DNA of 64,000 nt, taken from positions 1-64,000 of the forward strand of contig JAIUOF010000002.1 in assembly GCA_020161355.1 (NCBI GenBank). Reading direction: 5' to 3'. A program made the position numbers and the translations under genes. Positions 35,609-44,594 of the stretch are shown in pieces; positions within the stretch are counted from its first letter, which is position 1; every line of letters begins with the position of its first letter. This DNA is from Bacteroidota bacterium. GTDB taxonomy: Bacteria; Bacteroidota; Bacteroidia; Cytophagales; Spirosomataceae. Under the pieces are notes generated by a model. It was not told the DNA's origin. It made no database searches and saw only the letters and a program-made list of their open reading frames with translations.

Positions 35609-37051
35609 TTATTTAACTTCCGCTTTATTAAAACCTTTCCGGGTCATTTCGCCCCAACCTTTCACGCCCACTATTTTCTGATAGTAACCCAATAATGCAC
35701 CATATACAGCAAGAGGATGATAATAAAATGGCTCGACCAATGCTCCAACGAAGAGTTTTAGAAAATCCTTTACCCGTGGATATTTATGATAAGTAAGTTC
35801 CTCGGCAAGAAGAGCCAATATTGAAAATGAAACGCTGAAAAAATAAACAAAAGCCAGCAGCAAAAAGAAGAATCCCCAGTCGAGCAAACCTAAATAAATA
35901 AAAACCGCTGTAATAATAAGACCGACAATTTCTATAAATGGGGCTAAAAACTCGAAAAATGTCCAGTAAGGCACGCTTAGAAGACCCAAAATTTTATAAC
36001 GGGGGTTGAGAAACATTTTCCTATGCATCCAGAGGGTTTCCATTGTTCCCCGCATCCAACGGCTACGTTGTTTCTTAAATATTGTAAAATCCTCTGGAGC
36101 TTCGGTCCAGCATAGTGGGTCAGGGATGTATTTTACGGTGTATGGCGTCTTGTTTTCGTGCATATATCGCCGCATACGTACCACCAATTCCATGTCTTCA
36201 CCTACCGTTTTGGTGTTGTAACCACCCACTGCCAATACTATCTCCCTGTCAAATGCACCAAACGCCCCGCTTATTAGCAATAAGCCATCCAATCGTTCCC
36301 AGGCCATTCTTCCCAATAAAAAAGCCCTTAAATATTCCAAGACCTGAATTCTGGGCAACATTTTCCGGGGTACATTTACACTTATTAATCTTCCGTCTTT
36401 AATGATGCACTGATTGGCAATTCTTACTACCCCACCTGTTGCGATCACGCGTTTGCGGCCCTGCTCCATAAAGGGCTTGGCCAGCTTAAGCAACGCATCT
36501 TTATCCAAAATACAATCTACATCTATACAAACCACATAGGCACTTTTGGCAATATTAATACCCACATTAAGGGCATCTGCTTTGCCACCATTGACTTTAT
36601 CGACTACGATTAACTTCCGAAAGGCGTTGTTTTTAGATTTATAGATAGCTTTTACCTCTTTGGTGGGGATATTTGCTTCATAATCCAGCTCCATGGCCTC
36701 AAGTTTGTAGGTTTTTATCAGTAGTTCCATGGAATTATCCTTACTGCCATCGTTAACAATAATCACTTTGTAATTATTGTAATTTAATGACAATAAAGAT
36801 TTTACATTCTCCTCAATGGTCATTCCTTCGTTATAGGCAGGTGCTATGAGTGTAAGCTCAGGTGCAAAACGGCAAGACAACAAAACGTCATAATTGATAA
36901 AGCCGTTTCGTTTAAGATAAGATTGCAGCTCTTTATAAGATAAATAAGCCAAAAATAAATAAGATGACATTACGGCTACCGCATAAAGAAAAATCAAAAA
37001 CAGATAGGAGTCTGTAATTACTATAAATATTTCTTTAAAGTTTATGCCCAT
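35609..37051 (-). CDS. Family 2 glycosyltransferase, membrane-bound glycan synthase
   Basis: A 480-residue inner-membrane processive glycosyltransferase. Two N-terminal helices precede the GT2 domain: LIAPAYNEG at the start, VIIVNDGSKDN, the metal-binding CIDVDC (DxD), a TED-like segment and the product-site motif KQRSRWMRG. Three or four C-terminal helices follow. This is the layout of synthases for exopolysaccharides such as poly-N-acetylglucosamine or hyaluronan-like polymers. It starts eight bases after the HEAT-like gene stop and is the last of a three-gene run led by a response regulator. Confidence 0.9.
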   Translation of the reverse strand: MGINFKEIFIVITDSYLFLIFLYAVAVMSSYLFLAYLSYKELQSYLKRNGFINYDVLLSCRFAPELTLIAPAYNEGMTIEENVKSLLSLNYNNYKVIIVNDGSKDNSMELLIKTYKLEAMELDYEANIPTKEVKAIYKSKNNAFRKLIVVDKVNGGKADALNVGINIAKSAYVVCIDVDCILDKDALLKLAKPFMEQGRKRVIATGGVVRIANQCIIKDGRLISVNVPRKMLPRIQVLEYLRAFLLGRMAWERLDGLLLISGAFGAFDREIVLAVGGYNTKTVGEDMELVVRMRRYMHENKTPYTVKYIPDPLCWTEAPEDFTIFKKQRSRWMRGTMETLWMHRKMFLNPRYKILGLLSVPYWTFFEFLAPFIEIVGLIITAVFIYLGLLDWGFFFLLLAFVYFFSVSFSILALLAEELTYHKYPRVKDFLKLFVGALVEPFYYHPLAVYGALLGYYQKIVGVKGWGEMTRKGFNKAEVK

Positions 37052-37059
37052 CTGTTTTT

Positions 37060-37875
37060 TTAATTTTGAAAATGCTCAATTAATTCCAGACCTTCTTTTT
37101 TAATAGATTTACTTTCAATGGTTTCAGTAAGTTTTTCAATATCAGGCAATAATTCAGCCAATTGGAAAGTTTTTGAGATTTTAATTCCAAGACTTACCAC
37201 CGATTTATTTTTCGATTTCAGCAACTTGTCGATACCCTCAAGATGCTCAATGTTAAGCTTGGCGATGGCATCGATGATATTTACCTGAGTCCACACATCA
37301 AATCTGTCAAGGTGACGGCTCAGATGCATGATTCCCCGGTTAGCATCAAGCCTGATGCAAGCATTTATAGCCGTGATTTTCAGTATTTTGTTTTTAGTTT
37401 TCAAAGAAATCCAGGCAATATCCTCAAATGATTCTTTGATATTCATCTCACTTAATTCAATAATTCCCTGGCATTTGACCTCCCATTCATGATCTTTTAT
37501 TTTTTCCAATGAATCATAAATCAAACCCGACTCTCTGTAAAAATTCTCTAGTCTGAGGGCATTAATTCCATCATAATTTTTATGTAGCTCTATTAAGGAT
37601 TTTCTGAGGTGATTTCTGAAAAAAGCCTGACTCAGGTATTTTCTAAAAGCAAAATTTTCGTTGAAATAAAAATAGGTTTGTCCATCAAAAAGTACTTTGA
37701 AAAGTATCTCCTCTATGGCTTCTTTAAATTGTTCTTCCTTTTTTAGATTCCTGTTTTTTTGGTTTCTAATACTAATTATTACAAAAAATACGGAAAGGGA
37801 AACCAGGAAAAAAAACAAAATGGCCACCACTAAAAATGGCTCCACCCATTCATTTTTATCCTGTACTCCGATCAT
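37060..37875 (-). CDS. Membrane-anchored HEAT-repeat-like protein
   Basis: A 271-residue protein with one N-terminal transmembrane helix (about residues 14-36) and a cytoplasmic alpha-helical region whose second half reads as HEAT-like repeats: ECKxQGIIELSEM-, LKITAINACIRLDA-, VNIIDAIAKLN- and VVSLGIKISKTF-type helix pairs. It lies between the response regulator (39 bases) and the glycan synthase (eight bases), which suggests that it links the signal to the synthase by protein contact. That role is inference. Confidence 0.78.
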   Translation of the reverse strand: MIGVQDKNEWVEPFLVVAILFFFLVSLSVFFVIISIRNQKNRNLKKEEQFKEAIEEILFKVLFDGQTYFYFNENFAFRKYLSQAFFRNHLRKSLIELHKNYDGINALRLENFYRESGLIYDSLEKIKDHEWEVKCQGIIELSEMNIKESFEDIAWISLKTKNKILKITAINACIRLDANRGIMHLSRHLDRFDVWTQVNIIDAIAKLNIEHLEGIDKLLKSKNKSVVSLGIKISKTFQLAELLPDIEKLTETIESKSIKKEGLELIEHFQN

Positions 37876-37914
37876 TTGAAAATAATTATTTGAAAAGTTA
37901 AATGAGATAATTTA

Positions 37915-38286
37915 CTAAACCTCCTGTCTGTTTTTGAGCAATTTATTGATTCTGACCAATAAAACAGAAGGACTTATAGGCTTGGGAATGAACTCGTTGG
38001 CCCCAAGATCAAAAGATTCGAGCTCGATTTCCTCAATGTTGGAAGCAGTAAAAACAATAATCGGAGTATCGGCCTGAAGGGTATTTCTTACATACTGAGT
38101 GATCTCCATGCCTGAAGCACCCGGCAAATTTATGTCGGTGATGATGAGGTCATACTTTTGCTGACCCAGCGACTCAATGGCCTGGCTACCATTGTCAAAT
38201 TCACTTAAATCAAACCCTTTAGATGATAAAAAATAACTCAAAGATTTTCTGAGCAGTTCGTTATCTTCGGCAATTAATACTTTCAT
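37915..38286 (-). CDS. Stand-alone response regulator receiver domain
   Basis: A 123-residue CheY-like protein with no output domain. The acidic pocket (AEDN), the phospho-acceptor Asp in IITDINLPG, the switch Thr in IVFTAS and the Lys in FIPKP are intact. It leads the operon with the HEAT-like membrane protein and glycan synthase. No histidine kinase adjoins it. Output is probably through protein contacts with the downstream membrane proteins. Confidence 0.92.
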   Translation of the reverse strand: MKVLIAEDNELLRKSLSYFLSSKGFDLSEFDNGSQAIESLGQQKYDLIITDINLPGASGMEITQYVRNTLQADTPIIVFTASNIEEIELESFDLGANEFIPKPISPSVLLVRINKLLKNRQEV

Positions 38287-38594
38287 GTCTATGATAGTTT
38301 AACCTAATCCTGATTTATATTTTCTAACTATCACTCTTTTAATAAATTATAAACGTGAGGATTGATGCAAATACTTTCAGTTTTTTACCACAGAAATTAT
38401 GCCAAGAATTAATATTCAATTCGTAAATCCTGAAATTATAAATAATTAATGTAAAAAAAATAAAAGACTGAAAACCAGAATCTTATAATATATAAAATCA
38501 AAAATCAGAGTTTTTCATTAATATTAAGTAAGATCAAATGGGGTTATTTTTTTAATAATATTATTTTTGCAAAAATTTTACCCCAAAACCAGCT
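38287..38594. other. Divergent intergenic region, response regulator/DUF481 gene
   Basis: These 308 AT-rich bases have no gene that I can support. A TATTTTTG at 38562-38569 resembles a -7 box for the DUF481 gene, but its TTTG partner is missing. I see no clear minus-strand box. Confidence 0.4.
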
Positions 38595-39428
38595 ATGAAA
38601 TATTACAAATTACTGCTTGTCGGTCTGTTTCTTTTTTTTGCGATATCTCCTGTTTTTTCTCAAACTGATTCTACTCAGGTAAATCAGGAACCTGATGATG
38701 ATGAAGAGGAAGATTCAGACATGCCTTCGACTGAAGAAAAAGAAAAATTGCCAGAATGGTATTATTCATTTGGAGCTGATGGTGTTTATAATTCTGGTAA
38801 CGTCAACCGGCAACTGCTATCACTAAGAGCATCCATAAATTACGAGAAACCAAAGTCAATTTGGGGTGTAAATACGTCACCTAAATACCAATATGGAAAA
38901 AACAATGGTTTGCTACAGGAGAGGGAGTTTTATGTAGATTTAAATAATACATTCTTTTACAATCAATCTGATGTATATGGACTTGTATTTGGGTCATTTG
39001 AAGAGAGTAATTTGAGGAAAATAAATTCCAGGTTTTTGGCCGGAATTGGTGTAGGCTATAAGATAATTGGTGGATTAAAATACCCAAAAAGTAGGGTAAA
39101 ACTGAGCATCAGCAATGCTTTTTTAAAGGAAAAAACTGATTTTTATACCCGAGAAGACAGAAATCTTTGGAGGAACTCAACCCGCGTAAAATTCAAAGCA
39201 GAAATCGTGAAAGATAAGTTGTTTTTCAATAATATTACTTTCTTCCAGCCTTCCATCACCTCAAAATACCTCAGATGGAACGCCTTAACCCAACTCCAGT
39301 ATAAAGTTGGAAAGCATATTTCGCTGAATACCACCCTGGAAAATAGTTACGAAAACAATAATACTGCAGGCGTGAAAAACACTCAAATCAATGCTAGTCT
39401 GGGCTTTACCTACAGTCAAAGTAATTAA
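38595..39428 (+). CDS. DUF481 outer-membrane barrel protein
   Basis: A 277-residue protein with a signal peptide (residues 1-22, ending VFSQ), an acidic linker (DDDEEEDSD) and a DUF481 region: GNVNRQLLSLRASINYE, then VYGLVFGSFEESNLRKINSRFLAGIGVGYKI and a terminal run of alternating strands ending GFTYSQSN. DUF481 proteins are salt-induced or general outer-membrane barrels of unknown role. It stands alone, convergent with the protease operon. Confidence 0.83.
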   Translation: MKYYKLLLVGLFLFFAISPVFSQTDSTQVNQEPDDDEEEDSDMPSTEEKEKLPEWYYSFGADGVYNSGNVNRQLLSLRASINYEKPKSIWGVNTSPKYQYGKNNGLLQEREFYVDLNNTFFYNQSDVYGLVFGSFEESNLRKINSRFLAGIGVGYKIIGGLKYPKSRVKLSISNAFLKEKTDFYTREDRNLWRNSTRVKFKAEIVKDKLFFNNITFFQPSITSKYLRWNALTQLQYKVGKHISLNTTLENSYENNNTAGVKNTQINASLGFTYSQSN

Positions 39429-39489
39429 TTTTTTCAGGATAAATTGTGGTCTGAATCAAAAAACAATGTCTGAAATTTAAAATCAGAAA

Positions 39490-39544
39490 AATTAAAAAGA
39501 GGCTGTCAAAGTGTTTTCTATAAACTACCTTTTGACAGCCTCTT
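39490..39544 (-). terminator. Terminator of the caspase-papain operon
   Basis: A perfect 14-base-pair stem (39497-39510 with 39531-39544, AGAGGCTGTCAAA against TTTGACAGCCTCT) is followed on the minus strand by TTTAATTTTT. It begins 13 bases after the papain-like gene stop. On the plus strand no T-run follows, so it serves the minus-strand operon. Confidence 0.85.
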
Positions 39545-39556
39545 GCTCATCGATTT

Positions 39557-41086
39557 TCAGGCTTCTTCTTCAGATTCTTCCTCTCCGCCTTCCTCTTCTG
39601 AATTCTCTTCTTCAGAAGCTTCTTCTTCATACTCTTCTTCAGATTCCTCCTCTTCTTCCTCGTATTCCTCTTCTTCAGATTCCTCCTCTTCTTCCTCGTA
39701 TTCTTCTTCTTCCTCAGATTCTTCTTCCTCCTCTTCAGATTCTTCCTCCTCCTCGTATTCTTCTTCTTCCTCAGATTCTTCTTCCTCCTCTTCAGATTCT
39801 TCATCCTCTTCGTATTCTTCTTCTTCCTCTTCATCAGATTCTTCTTCCTCCTCGTATTCTTCTTCCTCTTCCTCAGATTCTTCTTCCTCCTCAGATTCTT
39901 CATCCTCTTCGTATTCTTCTTCTTCCTCTTCGTCAGATTCCTCTTCCTCCTCGTATTCTTCTTCCTCTTCGTCAGATTCCTCTTCCTCCTCGTATTCTTC
40001 TTCCTCTTCGTCAGATTCTTCTTCCTCCTCTTCTTCTTCTAAATCTTCATATTGGCTTTCATATTCCTCCAAAATCTCATCGTATTCACCTTCACTTTCA
40101 TATTCCAGCTCATCATATTCCTCCGTTACAGTATCATCATATTCTTCGACTTCGATAGTTTCCCATACATCAAAGCCTTTGTAATCATCAGGCTTATAGA
40201 AATGAAAATCGTTGCGATCGATACCTTTACCATCATTTATTATTGATTTTTTATCTTCGATCCAGGTTTCATCAGAATCAGGAATTGGAGTTGAGCGGCC
40301 AAAAATCCAACAATCACCCAAGTTAAATTTCGAATTGATTACATAGTCATAAGGCATATAACAATATCCTTTATCACCCCATTTTTCACCCCAGGAATTT
40401 CTCACAATAAAGACTTTATCCACTTCAGAATATCCCACACACAGCATTGCATGTAAACCGTGGGCACTTCTTGAAGTTTCGTTTGGTGAAGGCATCGGAA
40501 CAAAACCATGGTTTTTAGTACAGGTATCAAAAGATGGAAACAGGGCAATACCAAATACTATTGGATAACCTTCGGCCAAACATTTCTTCCAGTCGTCTAA
40601 TTTCACAGGAACAAATCTTGTCTTCTCAATCTTGAAGTTTGCAGCCGTTTGGTATGATTTCTCATGAGGTTTTGCATTTACTTTGCTTGCATCGTAAGGC
40701 CAAACTTCTTCCTTGCATGCTCCAATTTTCATTAAACTATCGACTGCATACTGGATATGGCTGCCGCTGTCTTTTATAGTATTGCCGGCTCTTAGGCGAG
40801 CATTATAATAAACAAACAGGCGACTTACTTCAAATGCTTTCTTGGTAAGATATTTTTTTGCCAAATACTCATAGGCACCTGCTACAGCATTGGCTGTACA
40901 GCTACTAAGACGTTGCTGATCTTCTACTTTAGTCATAAAAGGCCGCAAATCAACTTTTGCCGGCAATTTTGATCCTTTAATGTCTGATGAAGCCTTGTAA
41001 GACTTTGCAGAAGAACTAGGTGAAAGGTAAGAATAACCGGCTATTTCACGATCCTGACCTCCCTGATTTTCGAAACTAAGATTCAT
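39557..41086 (-). CDS. Papain-like (C1) protease with long Glu/Tyr/Ser-rich tail
   Basis: A 509-residue protein without a signal peptide. Residues about 44-265 are a C1 peptidase: the oxyanion Gln and catalytic Cys63 in QQRLSSCTANAVAG, His212 in SAHGLHAMLCVGY and Asn230 in FIVRNSWGEKWGDKGYCYMP. From about residue 312 to the end nearly all residues are Glu, with Tyr, Ser and Asp recurring in units like SDEEEEEYEEEEE; this part is encoded by tandem 39-base repeats. The tail is extremely acidic and could bind calcium or basic proteins. It follows the caspase-like gene by 29 bases. Confidence 0.9.
   Translation of the reverse strand: MNLSFENQGGQDREIAGYSYLSPSSSAKSYKASSDIKGSKLPAKVDLRPFMTKVEDQQRLSSCTANAVAGAYEYLAKKYLTKKAFEVSRLFVYYNARLRAGNTIKDSGSHIQYAVDSLMKIGACKEEVWPYDASKVNAKPHEKSYQTAANFKIEKTRFVPVKLDDWKKCLAEGYPIVFGIALFPSFDTCTKNHGFVPMPSPNETSRSAHGLHAMLCVGYSEVDKVFIVRNSWGEKWGDKGYCYMPYDYVINSKFNLGDCWIFGRSTPIPDSDETWIEDKKSIINDGKGIDRNDFHFYKPDDYKGFDVWETIEVEEYDDTVTEEYDELEYESEGEYDEILEEYESQYEDLEEEEEEEESDEEEEEYEEEEESDEEEEEYEEEEESDEEEEEEYEEDEESEEEEESEEEEEEYEEEEESDEEEEEEYEEDEESEEEEEESEEEEEYEEEEESEEEEEESEEEEEYEEEEEESEEEEYEEEEEESEEEYEEEASEEENSEEEGGEEESEEEA
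39590..40050. repeat. Polypyrimidine tandem repeat encoding the acidic tail
   Basis: The plus strand is almost pure C/T for about 460 bases. The clearest units are three 39-base copies starting at 39927, 39966 and 40005 (TCTTCGTCAGATTC... with CCTCCTCGTATTC inside); earlier copies are diverged and mix with longer duplicated blocks. All units keep the protease reading frame because their length is a multiple of three, so copy-number change would lengthen or shorten the tail without a frameshift. Confidence 0.85.
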
Positions 41087-41115
41087 TTCTGATTAGGTTT
41101 GATATTAATTTGCTT

Positions 41116-42204
41116 TTACTTTTTTATTTTATCGGTTGAAACCCACTCGTTCCATTCTGGTCCATATCCATCATAGCTGATGAAATGCAGGCACATAAAT
41201 TTCTTTTCCACTTTTGCGGGTAGCCATTCTTCGTCCATTTCAGAATAAACTTTTACGCGTGCCCCTACTTTAAAATCTGAAGCACATTTTACTGGCATTA
41301 ATTCCGAAGCACTTACAAGGTCAGTCTCATTATTGAGATAACTGTAAAATCGGACGCTGTAAAGCCCTTCTTTATTTTTCCCGGTCACAAAACCCATATA
41401 CGGTTCACCGTCGTAATCTACATTAACCCTCATTCCTACTTTAGGATCTTTTTTGGAGGGAACATTGCTGGTAATAATTGTATTTTGCATGCTAGTGGGA
41501 ATAAAATAAGCCGATTTTTGTTCTTCTACCACAGCCATTTCCTCATCAATGTATTGTGCCAATTCACTTAGAGAAATACTCCCGTTTCCATTTTTATCTA
41601 CAAAATTTTGCCCCTGAAGTCCATAAAGCAGGGCATTGGAAAATGTCCAGTTACCTGTGGAAAGGTCTTTGGGTACGACAGAATTCAGGGCAACAAATTG
41701 CTTCTTTTTATACTTTCTTGCTTCATCGGCCAACCCACCAGAGTTACAACAATCTGCCAGAAAATAAGCAGTTTTACCTTTAAAGAGCTCATCAGCCGAC
41801 TTCACGATTTCTGATGCAGTGAAATTGGCACCAGAATAATTGGCAAAGCAGACTTTCTCGTTATCATCCTTATAGCCATGGCCACAGTAATAAAAAATTA
41901 GCGTTTCGTCAGGCGAAGATTTTTTTAGAAAATCACGATAAGTTTTCCTGACTACATCGGTTGTGGCCTCTTTGTCTTTTAAGTACACAATGTGGTCATC
42001 AGCAACACCATTATCTTTAAAAAATTTAAGAATTTTCGCATCAAGTCTTCCACGCTTATCAAAAGAGGCAAAGGAATTTTTGTCGGCCCACTCGAGCACG
42101 CCTACCATAAAAAGCCTTACATTTTTTAATTGTGATTTTGGCTGGGCTTCAGCATTCCAACTCCAGGAAAAAATCAGGAGTATGAATAAGATTTTGATTT
42201 TCAA
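41116..42204 (-). CDS. Exported caspase-like (C14) protein with EF-hand-like loop and tudor-like tail
   Basis: A 362-residue protein with a signal peptide (residues 1-20, ending AEA). The caspase fold has His109 in FYYCGHGYKDD and the Cys dyad region DCCNSGG (Cys152/153). Residues 203-214 (DKNGNGSISLSE) fit a calcium-binding EF-hand loop. Two SH3/tudor-like modules follow (VGMRVNVDYDGEPYMGFV, and VGARVKVYSEMDEEWLPAKV ending GYGPEWNEWVSTDKI). The start is TTG at 42204; no ATG is available. A minus-strand TAATTTTG at 42276-42269 may be its -7 box. It leads a two-gene operon with the papain-like protease. Confidence 0.87.
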   Translation of the reverse strand: MKIKILFILLIFSWSWNAEAQPKSQLKNVRLFMVGVLEWADKNSFASFDKRGRLDAKILKFFKDNGVADDHIVYLKDKEATTDVVRKTYRDFLKKSSPDETLIFYYCGHGYKDDNEKVCFANYSGANFTASEIVKSADELFKGKTAYFLADCCNSGGLADEARKYKKKQFVALNSVVPKDLSTGNWTFSNALLYGLQGQNFVDKNGNGSISLSELAQYIDEEMAVVEEQKSAYFIPTSMQNTIITSNVPSKKDPKVGMRVNVDYDGEPYMGFVTGKNKEGLYSVRFYSYLNNETDLVSASELMPVKCASDFKVGARVKVYSEMDEEWLPAKVEKKFMCLHFISYDGYGPEWNEWVSTDKIKK

Positions 42205-42425
42205 CGGTATAGGTTTCTTTTTTGAGAGACAATCAATAGGTTTTTACTTCATGGTCTTTGTTGGGTGCCAAAATTATATTAAAAAGAGATTAGAGAATTA
42301 AAATTTATAAAAAATATTTTGAAAGATGATTTTCTAAGAAATTTTCTGCCTTAGCAATACTATTAATTATTGAATTTTATGGAACTGTTTTTTTTATTAT
42401 TTTTGAAAAAAAAGCAACCCTAATT

Positions 42426-42869
42426 ATGAAGAATCTTTACTTGTTGGCATTATTGACAATACTTGCTTCTTGTCAGAAAAAGTCAGAAAAAAATCAGATT
42501 GAAGGTACCTGGAAGCTATTATCAGGCACTTTAATTGAGAAAGGCGACACCACAATCACTGACTACACGCATGGAAAATCTTTTATTAAAATAATCAACG
42601 GCTCTCATTTTGCATTTTTCCTTCACGATTTGTCAAATGGAAAAGATTCATCAGCGGTTTATTCATCCGGAGGAGGCACTTACACCCTCAAAAACGACCA
42701 ATATACAGAGAATCTGGAATATTGTTCAGATAGGGCCTGGGAAGGGAATAGTTTTAACTTTAAAATAGAGATCAAAGGAGATACCTTGATTCAAAGTGGC
42801 ATAGAAAAAATCGCAAAGGAAGGTATTGACAGGGTAAATATTGAAAAATACATAAGGCTTAAAAATTGA
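42426..42869 (+). CDS. Lipocalin-like lipoprotein
   Basis: A 147-residue lipoprotein with lipobox TILASC and a short body that starts IEGTWKLLSGTLIEKGDT, the GxW-type start of small lipocalin-like proteins common in Bacteroidota. A run of predicted strands follows. No more specific function is apparent. It is 82 bases upstream of the MFS gene but probably transcribed separately. Confidence 0.75.
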   Translation: MKNLYLLALLTILASCQKKSEKNQIEGTWKLLSGTLIEKGDTTITDYTHGKSFIKIINGSHFAFFLHDLSNGKDSSAVYSSGGGTYTLKNDQYTENLEYCSDRAWEGNSFNFKIEIKGDTLIQSGIEKIAKEGIDRVNIEKYIRLKN

Positions 42870-42951
42870 AAATCCCCCCTATCCTTTGTCGGATTTACCC
42901 TGATAAAATTAACCACAGTTTGATATTTTTGCGATACAAAACCCTTTGTAA

Positions 42952-44156
42952 TTGAAAAACAGCCTATTCCCCAAACAAGATTCAAGAGAATTTATTGTTT
43001 TTACATCGTGCTCAATGGTGCTCACCGCCCTGGGCATTGATATCATGCTGCCTGCCTTTTCGGATGTTAGGAAACATTTCGGCATTATTACCCAAACCAG
43101 CCAAACAGCCAATATTGTCACTTTTTTCTTTATGGGACAAATCACCCAAATATTCTTTGGCTATCTGACTGACCGCCTCGGTCGGTTACCCATTCTGAGA
43201 GCTGGTGTAATTCTTTATATTTTTAGTGGTATAGGTGTTGTTTTGTCTCCAAACCTTCCATTGGTTTTCCTCTTTCGATTTATGGCAGGCATGGGAGCTG
43301 CTGCGGTTTTTATGACGTCCATAGCATGTGTCAGAGACCGGTTTTCGGGCGATGAAATGGCCAAAACTATGTCGTTTGTGCTGGCGATATTTTTATTTAC
43401 CCCTGTAATTGCCCCTGCTCTTGGTGCCTGGATTCTGCATTTTTCTACCTGGAAAGTGGTATTTTTGGTTCCTCCGGTATTTGCCATAATTGTATTTCTA
43501 TGGTCATTCCGGATGCCGGAGAGCCATCCTAACGAAAAAAGATCCAAAGCAGGATTTGGTGAAACATTATCAAAAATCAAAAATATTCTGAAAGACCGCC
43601 GGTTTTTAATCTATGTAACTATCGCCACACTCATATTCTCAATATTGAGCAGCTGGGTTTCAAGTTCTGAAAGAATAATTGGCGAAATCTACCACAAACC
43701 GCACCTTTTCCCTTATATTTTTGGTGGAATGGGACTCTTAATGGCTGCATTTTCGTTTATTAACTCTTACCTTTCACGAAAACTTGGAGCCAAAAAGTCT
43801 CTTAAGCTATTTCTGATTTTGTATTTCATATTTTCGGCGATCATGGTTCTTGGGGCTGTTTCGCAGAACCACCACCCCGGCTTGCTTTTCTTTTTTATAA
43901 TTATTGCTTTTTTGATGGCCTTTACTACTGCTGCAGACCCCAATAGTAGTGCTTTGGCTCTTGATATATGGGTGATAAGGCTGGTTTGGCCGCATCGGTT
44001 TATGGCACAATCTTTTTCTTTGTAGGCTCAGGAATAGGAGCTATTATTTCCGGCGAAATGACGGATAATATCACTCCGTTGGCTATTGCAGCTTTGATTG
44101 TGAGCTCTGTGTCTTTGGTTTTATATAATTTAGTCAGAAAAAAAAGGAGAATTTAA
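42952..44156 (+). pseudogene. Bcr/CflA-type MFS transporter with a frameshift
   Basis: Two overlapping frames together give one roughly 400-residue Bcr/CflA drug-resistance transporter. The first, from TTG 42952 (an in-frame stop lies directly before it, so no earlier start exists), runs through GIDIMLPAF, GQITQIFFGYLTDRLGRLP and DPNSSALALD, then drifts off-family and stops at 44025. The second resumes at 43968 with MGDKAGLAASVYGTIFFFVGSGIGA, the normal next block. The text between, GAT-AT-ATGGGT at 43963-43973, lacks one base. The last two helices are thus lost unless this is a sequencing error. Confidence 0.8.
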
Positions 44157-44594
44157 TCATTTGAGGGATATTTTATCAATTTCCGTTGATTATTTTCAAT
44201 ATGATCAAATTCCGGGCCTTATTATACAGAAAAACTATATTTTCGGTAAAACTGATTTATTTCATTGATCCATGTACTTTGAAATCAAAATTTGGCCGAT
44301 ATAACCTCTCAGCATTTCTTGGACATTTCGCAGATCTTCTGGGATTTTGTCTTTTCGGGGATACATCGTTTTATCTTACAAATAAAACTAAAATAGCCTT
44401 ATTGACGAATTTACTTCTATTTTGGGCCTTTGGGTTGCAATTTCCTCATTATTTTCATTTATTCCTATTAAGACCAAAAATGAAAAATGCGAACACCGGT
44501 ATGAGCAAATCGCCGATTACCTGTTTTTGGCTTCTTTTTTGGGTATTTTCGGAATAATTTTATTCATTTTGTTAAATTTTTGAAAAACTTAAGC
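44157..44594 (+). other. Region with a start-less small membrane-protein reading frame
   Basis: Between the transporter and the DUF1003 gene, the frame 44392-44583 reads as a plausible two-helix protein (LIDEFTSILGLWVAISSLF, later RYEQIADYLFLASFLGIFG) and ends with TGA overlapping a TTG start of the next gene. It has no ATG and stop codons precede it. A 123-codon open frame at 44186-44557 covers the same DNA but is less protein-like. This may be the remnant of a gene damaged upstream, or a sequencing error may hide its start. Confidence 0.4.

Noticed and set aside
38562..38569. TATTTTTG as promoter of the DUF481 gene
   Set aside because: No TTTG-like element is found at the right distance, and such boxes are common by chance in DNA this AT-rich.
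39543..40184. Plus-strand 213-residue Ser-rich open frame (and a Leu/Pro-rich one in the next frame)
   Set aside because: Both are shadows of the Glu-rich repeats on the minus strand; TCN/CTN codons arise simply because the complement is GAA/GAG-rich. The minus-strand frame has a protease domain and a terminator.
44186..44557. 123-codon plus-strand open frame after the MFS transporter
   Set aside because: Composition is not protein-like and another frame over the same DNA (44392-44583) reads as a better membrane protein. No family match is recognised.
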